Assembly (NCBI GenBank): GCA_947178455.1
Contig: CAMWYI010000084.1
Coordinates: 1 to 7,903 of the forward strand
Length of the DNA: 7,903 bases
Source of the DNA: an uncultured Alistipes sp.
Lineage (GTDB): Bacteria > Bacteroidota > Bacteroidia > Bacteroidales > Rikenellaceae
Reading direction: 5' to 3'
The notes beneath the pieces are model-generated. The model was not told where the DNA came from. It searched no databases and saw only the letters and a list, made by a program, of their open reading frames with translations. The position numbers and the translations under genes were made by a program. Below, piece by piece: positions 1-4,975 of the stretch. How positions within the stretch are numbered: position 1 is the stretch's first letter; each line of letters begins with the position of its first letter.

Positions 1-68
1 TTCAAGCAGAAGACGGCATACGCTATGTAGAGAGGTCTCGTGGGCTCGGAGATGTGTCTAAGACACAC
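1..68 (+). other. Illumina Nextera P7/i7 adapter with Tn5 mosaic end (non-genomic contamination)
   Basis: This stretch matches the layout of a Nextera i7 adapter. The P7 flow-cell primer core lies at 3-22. The next four bases (23-26) are CTAT where AGAT is expected. An 8-base index GTAGAGAG (27-34) follows, which corresponds to Nextera index N707 in adapter orientation. The i7 transposon arm GTCTCGTGGGCTCGG is exact at 35-49, and the 19-bp Tn5 mosaic end occupies 50-68 with mismatches at 58, 64 and 68. The two T's at 1-2 fit the reverse complement of the A's produced when a read runs past the adapter. The open frame from 40 that runs into gyrB is therefore an artefact, and genomic sequence starts at about 69. 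The identification comes from memory of published adapter sequences and is very secure. Confidence 0.97.
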
Positions 69-69
69 C

Positions 70-624
70 ATCGAGAAAGCCCAAGAGCACAAGATGTGGG
101 AGAACGAGGAAATTAAAAACATGTTCATCGCTTTGGGCGTCACCATCGGCACGGAAGAGGACAGCAAAGCCCTGAATCTCGAAAAACTGCGCTACGACAA
201 AATCATCATCATGACCGATGCCGATGTCGACGGCAGCCACATCGCGACGCTGATGCTGACGTTCTTCTTCCGCAAGATGAAAGAACTCATCGAGAACGGC
301 CACGTCTACATCGCTACCCCGCCGCTCTATTTGGTGAAAAAGGGCAAGCAGGAACGCTACTGCTGGACGGACAAGGAACGCGATGAAGTGACCGAAGAGT
401 TCGGCAAGGGCGCACATGTACAACGCTACAAAGGTCTCGGCGAGATGAACGCCCACCAGCTGTGGGAGACGACCATGAATCCCGAAACCCGCATCCTGCG
501 CCACGTGACCATCGAAAACGCGGCCGAAGCCGACCGCATCTTCTCGATGCTGATGGGCGACGACGTGCCGCCCCGCCGCGAGTTCATCGAACAAAACGCG
601 CATTACGCCAATATCGACGCATAA
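70..624 (+). CDS. gyrB: DNA gyrase subunit B, C-terminal fragment (5' end cut off by the contig end)
   Basis: GyrB supplies the ATPase and part of the TOPRIM metal site of gyrase, the A2B2 type II topoisomerase that adds negative supercoils to DNA in the cytoplasm. Only the last 184 codons are present, a little over a quarter of a usual GyrB. The TOPRIM motif TDADVDGSHI (214-243) provides the two metal-binding aspartates. The upstream EGDSA motif and the whole GHKL ATPase domain are missing. PPLYLVKKGK and QRYKGLGEMN (421-450) follow with a short gap between them, so the long insertion of the E. coli protein is absent. The C-terminus reads PPRREFIEQNAHYANIDA before TAA, typical of Bacteroidota GyrB. 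The first base, C69, could end an Asn codon, fitting the usual N-(V/I)-E-K-A context. Truncation results from the adapter junction at 68/69 and is not biological. A strong terminator follows directly. The GyrA partner is encoded on the opposite strand at 4976-7573. Confidence 0.97.
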   Translation: MEKAQEHKMWENEEIKNMFIALGVTIGTEEDSKALNLEKLRYDKIIIMTDADVDGSHIATLMLTFFFRKMKELIENGHVYIATPPLYLVKKGKQERYCWTDKERDEVTEEFGKGAHVQRYKGLGEMNAHQLWETTMNPETRILRHVTIENAAEADRIFSMLMGDDVPPRREFIEQNAHYANIDA

Positions 625-629
625 AACCG

Positions 630-665
630 AAAGAAGAATTGCCCCGCTGCGGGCAATTTTTCTTT
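630..665 (+). terminator. Intrinsic terminator after gyrB, close to the udk start
   Basis: A perfect 8-bp stem, AATTGCCC (637-644) with GGGCAATT (651-658), encloses the loop CGCTGC. Flanking A- and T-rich arms extend it to 15 bp (630-644 with 651-665) with a single G-U pair. The right arm runs into TTTTTCTTT, giving the U-tract. It begins 6 bases after the gyrB stop and ends 15 bases before the udk ATG, so it should limit read-through from gyrB into udk. Confidence 0.88.
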
Positions 666-680
666 ACCAAACGAAATAAC

Positions 681-1304
681 ATGAAAGTAACCGTCATCGG
701 AGTGGCCGGCGGTACAGGCTCCGGAAAATCGACCCTCGTCAAACGTTTGCAGGAGGCATTCAAGCAGGAAGATGTCGTCACGCTGTGCCACGACTACTAC
801 TACAAGGCTCATCCCGAACTGACCTACGAAGAACGCACGAAGCTGAATTACGACCATCCGCAGGCATTCGACACGCAGATGATGGTCGAGCACATCAAGG
901 CGTTGAAGGAGAACGTGCCTATCGAACATCCGGTCTATTCGTTCGTCGAGCACACGCGCATGCCCGAAACCGTGTGCGTAAAACCCTCGAAAGTCATCAT
1001 CGTCGACGGGATTCTGATTTTCGAGAACAAGGAGCTGCGCGACATGATGGACATCAAGGTGTATGTCGATACGGATGCCGACCTGCGGCTGGCGCGCCGC
1101 ATCCTGCGCGACGTTTGCGATCGCGGGCGCACGATGCAATCGGTCATCGAGCAATACACCACGACGGTGAAACCGATGCACGAGGAGTTCGTCGAACCGT
1201 CGAAAAAGTATGCCGACGTCATCATCCCCGAAGGCGGATTCAACTCGGTAGCGGTCGAAATGCTGATTCAGAACATCCGGTCGCTTATCGAACGGAACGA
1301 CTGA
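681..1304 (+). CDS. udk: Uridine kinase (uridine/cytidine kinase)
   Basis: This enzyme phosphorylates uridine or cytidine to UMP or CMP with a nucleoside triphosphate, the main step of pyrimidine nucleoside salvage, in the cytoplasm. The 207-residue product has the usual family length. Visible motifs are the P-loop GGTGSGKST (10-18), HDYYYK with the likely catalytic Asp38, DHPQAFD (58-64), PVYSFVEHTR (84-93, whose Tyr86 and His91 align with base-contacting residues of human UCK2), the lid RRILRDVCDRGR (139-150), and QYTTTVKPMHEEF to YADVIIPEGG (158-186). The position after VIIV reads DGIL where relatives I recall have EGIL, a conservative change at Asp109. The ATG at 681 is chosen because the P-loop then sits at the normal distance; the longer upstream frame runs through the gyrB end and its terminator. 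No Shine-Dalgarno is seen, as is normal in Bacteroidota. I see no clear promoter in the 56-bp gap after gyrB. Confidence 0.96.
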   Translation: MKVTVIGVAGGTGSGKSTLVKRLQEAFKQEDVVTLCHDYYYKAHPELTYEERTKLNYDHPQAFDTQMMVEHIKALKENVPIEHPVYSFVEHTRMPETVCVKPSKVIIVDGILIFENKELRDMMDIKVYVDTDADLRLARRILRDVCDRGRTMQSVIEQYTTTVKPMHEEFVEPSKKYADVIIPEGGFNSVAVEMLIQNIRSLIERND

Positions 1305-1427
1305 TTCGGCCGACGGTCGAACGTCCGAAACCGCAACGCTGAAAACGGCGGCTCCCGCCGGAGAATTGCGCGAAAATTGCAGCGGTTGAAATTCATTTTC
1401 ATGCACCTTTTCTCGCCTCGCCATAGC

Positions 1428-1442
1428 CCGAACAATGTTCGG
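1428..1442. promoter_or_regulatory. Palindrome upstream of uvrB, SOS-box-like (possible operator)
   Basis: CCGAACAATGTTCGG is a perfect inverted repeat of 6-bp arms around the spacer AAT. Its core CGAAC-N3-GTTCG resembles the Firmicutes LexA box (CGAAC-N4-GTTCG) but has a spacer one base shorter. It lies 41 bp before the uvrB ATG, and uvrB is a classic SOS gene. Alternatively it is a weak stem-loop ending the udk transcript, since TTT follows the right arm. Which reading is right cannot be settled from this copy alone. Confidence 0.4.
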
Positions 1443-1471
1443 CTTTGGTCTCGGCTTATCGAAAACGTTAT

Positions 1472-1479
1472 TATCTTTG
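1472..1479 (+). promoter_or_regulatory. uvrB promoter, Bacteroidota -7 element
   Basis: TATCTTTG is an exact match to the Bacteroidota -7 consensus TAnnTTTG. It ends only 4 bases before the uvrB ATG at 1484. A TTTG at 1444-1447 could be the -33 box, but the 24-bp spacing is longer than the usual 19-21, so the -33 side is weak. Transcription would start at or very near the start codon, predicting a leaderless or nearly leaderless mRNA. Confidence 0.6.
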
Positions 1480-1483
1480 TGGC

Positions 1484-3529
1484 ATGGATTTCAAACTCGT
1501 ATCGGACTACGCCCCGATGGGCGACCAACCCGAAGCTATCGGGCAGCTGGTCGGAGCCATCCGTCACGGCTCGAAGCACAACACGCTGCTGGGCGTAACC
1601 GGTTCGGGCAAGACATTCACGGTGGCGAACGTCATTGCGCAGCTGAACCGTCCGACGCTCGTATTGAGCCACAACAAGACCCTCGCAGCGCAACTCTATG
1701 GCGAATTCAAGAACTTTTTTCCCGAAAACGCCATTGAATACTTCGTTTCCTACTACGACTACTACCAACCCGAAGCCTATCTTCCGTCGACCGACACCTA
1801 CATCGAAAAAGACCTCTCGATCAACGACGAAATCGAACGCATGCGCTTGAGCACCGTAGCGACGCTGCTGTCGGGACGGCGCGATGTGATTGTCGTATCG
1901 AGCGTTTCGTGTCTTTACGGTGCGGGTAATCCGGCGGATTTCCATGCGACGGCCATTCGCATCAAGGTCGGACAAGTAGTCAGCTATAAACATTTTCTCT
2001 ACCAACTGGTCGAGGCGCTCTACACGCGCACGGAACGCGAGCTGGAACCGGCGACATTCCGCGTGAACGGCGATACGGTCGACATTATGGCCGCATTCGG
2101 CGAGTTCGGCAACCAATGCTTTCGGGTGATGTTTTTCGACAACGAAGTCGAAGCCATCCAAACCATCGACCCCGTAACGGGCCAACGCATCCACACGCTG
2201 GACGAACTGACGCTCTACCCCACGAGCCTTTTCGTGACGACGAAAGCCCGCATCGACTGTGCCGTACAACAAATCTATCTCGACCTCGGCAAGCAAATCG
2301 AATTTTTCGAGCGTGAGGGCCGCATGACGGAAGCGCAACGCATCAAACAACGGGTCGAATACGACCTCGAAATGATCAAGGAGCTGGGCTATTGTCCCGG
2401 CATCGAGAACTATTCACGCTATTTCGACGGACGCGCAGCGGGAACCCGTCCGTTCTGTCTGATAGATTATTTCCCCAAAGACTACCTGCTGGTCGTCGAC
2501 GAAAGCCACGTCACGCTGCCCCAAGTGCACGCTATGTACGGCGGCGACCGCGCCCGCAAAGAAAATCTGGTCGAATACGGCTTCCGGCTTCCGGCGGCGA
2601 AAGACAACCGGCCGCTGACCTTTGCGGAGTTCGAGCAGTTGCAGGGTCCGTCGATTTATGTGAGCGCGACGCCGGCCGACTGGGAGCTGATGAAGAGCGA
2701 GGGCGTGGTCGTCGAACAACTCATCCGCCCGACGGGGCTGGTCGACCCGCCGCTGGAAGTACGCGTGACGCTGAACCAAATCGACGACCTCATCGAGGAA
2801 ATCGACAAACGCGTAAAGCGCGACGACAAGATACTGGTGACGACCATCACCAAACGCATGGCCGAAGAACTGTCCAAATACTTCGACCGAGTAGGCGTGC
2901 GCAACCGCTACATCCACTCGGACGTGGACACGCTGGAACGCATCCAGATATTGGAAGACCTGCGGGCCGGAAGGTTCGACGTGCTAATCGGCGTGAACTT
3001 GCTGCGCGAAGGGCTCGACCTGCCGGAAGTGGCATTGGTGGCCATTCTCGACGCGGACAAGGAGGGATTTTTACGAAACGTGCGCTCTATCACGCAGATA
3101 GCGGGCCGTGCGGCGCGCCATTCGCAGGGCAATGTCATTCTCTATGCCGACAGCTGCACCGAGTCGATGCGCTATGCTATCGAGCAGAGCAACCGCCGCC
3201 GCGAAAAGCAGGTGCTCTACAACATGGAATACGAAATGCTGCCGCGCCGAGCACAGAAAAGCGGCACGGGGCAAAGCACGCTACTGGCGAACCGCACGCC
3301 GAGCGAATCCGCCGCATCGGTCGTCTATCCGCTCGGGCAGGAGCAACACTATCCGCTGGCGGCCGACGTGGCGAAGACCTACGAAGCGAGCGAAAATCTG
3401 GACGAACTCATCCGACGGGCCCGCGAAGATATGGAACGAGCGGCGAAATCATTGGATTTTTTGGCGGCGGCGCGCTATCGCGACCGGATGTACGAATTGC
3501 AGAAAATCAAAAAGGAGAGCGGCCGCTGA
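1484..3529 (+). CDS. uvrB: UvrABC excision nuclease subunit B
   Basis: UvrB is the DNA-damage-verifying helicase-like subunit of nucleotide excision repair. UvrA loads it, it holds the lesion, and it recruits UvrC for incision. The 681-residue product matches the normal length (673 in E. coli). Seen in order: N-terminus MDFKLVSDYAPMGDQP; Walker A GVTGSGKT (37-44); the beta-hairpin segment YYDYYQPEAYLP (90-101), whose tyrosines clamp DNA; Walker B DESH (339-342); IRPTGLVDPP (414-423); the helicase motif V region GVNLLREGLDLPEV (503-516); motif VI QIAGRAAR (538-545); and a C-terminal UVR domain (about 636-676) that contacts UvrC. All key residues appear intact. The ATG at 1484 is preferred over an in-frame TTG at 1445 because it gives the family N-terminus and the extension would cover the -7 promoter element. 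The gene converges with the TPR gene and shares its terminator. Confidence 0.98.
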   Translation: MDFKLVSDYAPMGDQPEAIGQLVGAIRHGSKHNTLLGVTGSGKTFTVANVIAQLNRPTLVLSHNKTLAAQLYGEFKNFFPENAIEYFVSYYDYYQPEAYLPSTDTYIEKDLSINDEIERMRLSTVATLLSGRRDVIVVSSVSCLYGAGNPADFHATAIRIKVGQVVSYKHFLYQLVEALYTRTERELEPATFRVNGDTVDIMAAFGEFGNQCFRVMFFDNEVEAIQTIDPVTGQRIHTLDELTLYPTSLFVTTKARIDCAVQQIYLDLGKQIEFFEREGRMTEAQRIKQRVEYDLEMIKELGYCPGIENYSRYFDGRAAGTRPFCLIDYFPKDYLLVVDESHVTLPQVHAMYGGDRARKENLVEYGFRLPAAKDNRPLTFAEFEQLQGPSIYVSATPADWELMKSEGVVVEQLIRPTGLVDPPLEVRVTLNQIDDLIEEIDKRVKRDDKILVTTITKRMAEELSKYFDRVGVRNRYIHSDVDTLERIQILEDLRAGRFDVLIGVNLLREGLDLPEVALVAILDADKEGFLRNVRSITQIAGRAARHSQGNVILYADSCTESMRYAIEQSNRRREKQVLYNMEYEMLPRRAQKSGTGQSTLLANRTPSESAASVVYPLGQEQHYPLAADVAKTYEASENLDELIRRAREDMERAAKSLDFLAAARYRDRMYELQKIKKESGR

Positions 3530-3549
3530 CATTCCGTGTAAAACGGCTA

Positions 3550-3596
3550 AAAAGCGAAAAAGGCAATCCCGCACAGGGGATTGCCTTTCTGCTTTT
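3550..3596. terminator. Bidirectional terminator between uvrB and the gyrA-TPR operon
   Basis: A perfect 12-bp stem, AAAGGCAATCCC (3559-3570) with GGGATTGCCTTT (3577-3588), has the 6-base loop GCACAG. A second outer pairing, AAAAGC (3550-3555) with GCTTTT (3591-3596), lengthens it. A-rich left and T-rich right flanks give U-tracts in both directions. It sits inside the 78-bp gap between the convergent uvrB and TPR stop codons, so it can end both transcripts. Confidence 0.92.
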
Positions 3597-3607
3597 CGGC
3601 ACAACGA

Positions 3608-4963
3608 TTACTGGTTGCTCTGCAACTGTTTGAAGAGTTCGTTGTACTTGGTGTGCTTCTCCATCATGCCCTCCTCGTCGCGCAGACGGAACGTGAGTTT
3701 TTTCAGATTCTCGACCGTATCGGGATCGTTGGGCTTCAATTCGAGCGCCTTTTCGAGCGGAGCAATTGCCTCCATGTAAATGGCATTGACGGCTTTCAAC
3801 GCTTCGTCGAATTCAGCCGTACTGGTGGTCGACATCATATCGTTGAATTTCTGGTTCGCATCGTCGCCCTTGAAGATGTAGAACAAGCCCAAATAGAACT
3901 GACCCTCGAAATAATCGGGTTTGATTTCGGTTACCTTCTGGAACGAAGCGATGCTCTCGTCGAAGTTCTTTAATGCGTAGAAGATACGGCCGCGACCGAA
4001 CCACAGGTCGATGTTCGTCGGGTCGTCGGCGATAGCGTTGTCGATCAACGATACCAAGTCGGCGGGGTCGCCCACGTTCTTTTCGCTCGTGTAGAGCTGC
4101 ATCAGACCTTGCAGAATCAAATCGTTCTTCGGGTATTTAGCGATACCGGCCAACAAAGCATCCTTGCTCTTAATCAGCATGTCGGGATTCTCCTCGCGCT
4201 GACCGTAGTAGCAGTGGAAAAGATAGTAATAGATGCGGCCCTCTTCGTCGCTGTAACCGGCGTCGATAGCGCGTTCCAGATAATCGGCCCCTTTCTTGAA
4301 AGATGCCGGATGTTCGGAACCGTCGACGGTCATCGAAACGCCCGCGCTGTAAAGCAGAATCGGCTCGGGATTGTTGTAAGCAGGATGCGTCTCCATTTCG
4401 TAAGCCTGCGCAAAAGCCTTGCCTGCCTCGGCGAAATTGTGGGTCGCATAATTGACGTCGCCAAGCTGTTTGCAGTAGTTGATCAACTGCGTCAGGCCCT
4501 CTTTCACTTTCGACGCCGATTTCGGGTCGAGTTCGTAAGCCTTCGAGTAAGCCTCGAACGCCTTTTCGACGCTGTTTTTATAAACCTGCGAAGTCTCTTT
4601 CCAAGCAAACAACTTGCCGTTCTGGAAATAGGCCGTAAAATAAGGATAAACCCACGTCTCATAGGTTACGTTTCCAATCGTCTCCGTGCCTTTCGACTTC
4701 GGGTTGCCCATATTGGGCGTAAGCGTCAGCATGGCCGATTCCATGTTGCCGAACAGGTTTTTGGTCGGCTCGACGGTCGCTTCGTAGAACGTCTTGCCAC
4801 GATTGATCCACGTAGCCGCTTTGGCCGCCTTTTTCGCGTCGGCGATGTCGGCATCGCTCTTCTCGATTTTGGCGAGAATCGCACTTTTGTTCACTTTCTG
4901 GGCCTGAACGGCAGGAACCGCGAGCAGCAGCGCCGCAAAGGCCGACAAAATCATCTTTTTCAT
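3608..4963 (-). CDS. Exported tetratricopeptide-repeat protein, function unknown
   Basis: The 451-residue product starts with a clear Sec signal peptide: MKK, a hydrophobic stretch, and a signal peptidase I site VQA|Q after residue 21. No lipobox cysteine follows, so it is predicted to be a soluble or loosely attached periplasmic protein. The rest is helical and TPR-rich. The best single repeat is at about 319-350 (W321, G323, Y329, then EIKPD). Other likely units lie near 131-148, 171-190, 351-366 and 395-412 (ALELKPNDP). TPRs usually scaffold protein-protein contacts, and no catalytic motif is visible. The ATG lies 12 bp after the gyrA stop with no promoter or terminator between them, so co-transcription with gyrA is likely. 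I recall TPR genes beside gyrA in other Bacteroidales, which would fit a conserved pairing, but no specific function can be assigned. No Shine-Dalgarno is seen. Confidence 0.93.
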   Translation of the reverse strand: MKKMILSAFAALLLAVPAVQAQKVNKSAILAKIEKSDADIADAKKAAKAATWINRGKTFYEATVEPTKNLFGNMESAMLTLTPNMGNPKSKGTETIGNVTYETWVYPYFTAYFQNGKLFAWKETSQVYKNSVEKAFEAYSKAYELDPKSASKVKEGLTQLINYCKQLGDVNYATHNFAEAGKAFAQAYEMETHPAYNNPEPILLYSAGVSMTVDGSEHPASFKKGADYLERAIDAGYSDEEGRIYYYLFHCYYGQREENPDMLIKSKDALLAGIAKYPKNDLILQGLMQLYTSEKNVGDPADLVSLIDNAIADDPTNIDLWFGRGRIFYALKNFDESIASFQKVTEIKPDYFEGQFYLGLFYIFKGDDANQKFNDMMSTTSTAEFDEALKAVNAIYMEAIAPLEKALELKPNDPDTVENLKKLTFRLRDEEGMMEKHTKYNELFKQLQSNQ

Positions 4964-4975
4964 AATCCGGTTATG

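Noticed and set aside
1346..1360. Hairpin CGGCGG-CTC-CCGCCG after udk
   Set aside because: It has no T-run on the + strand, so it is not a convincing udk terminator. On the - strand a TTTT follows, but no - strand gene exists there.
1445..1483. Upstream TTG extension of uvrB by 13 codons
   Set aside because: It would translate the -7 promoter element, and it lies outside the family N-terminus, which starts at the ATG at 1484.
1268..2350. 360-codon - strand open frame across the udk end, intergenic region and uvrB start
   Set aside because: It is antisense to well-supported uvrB and has a composition typical of a shadow frame.
2392..3633. 413-codon + strand open frame inside uvrB
   Set aside because: It is an out-of-frame, Arg/Pro-rich shadow of uvrB that also runs through the terminator at 3550-3596.
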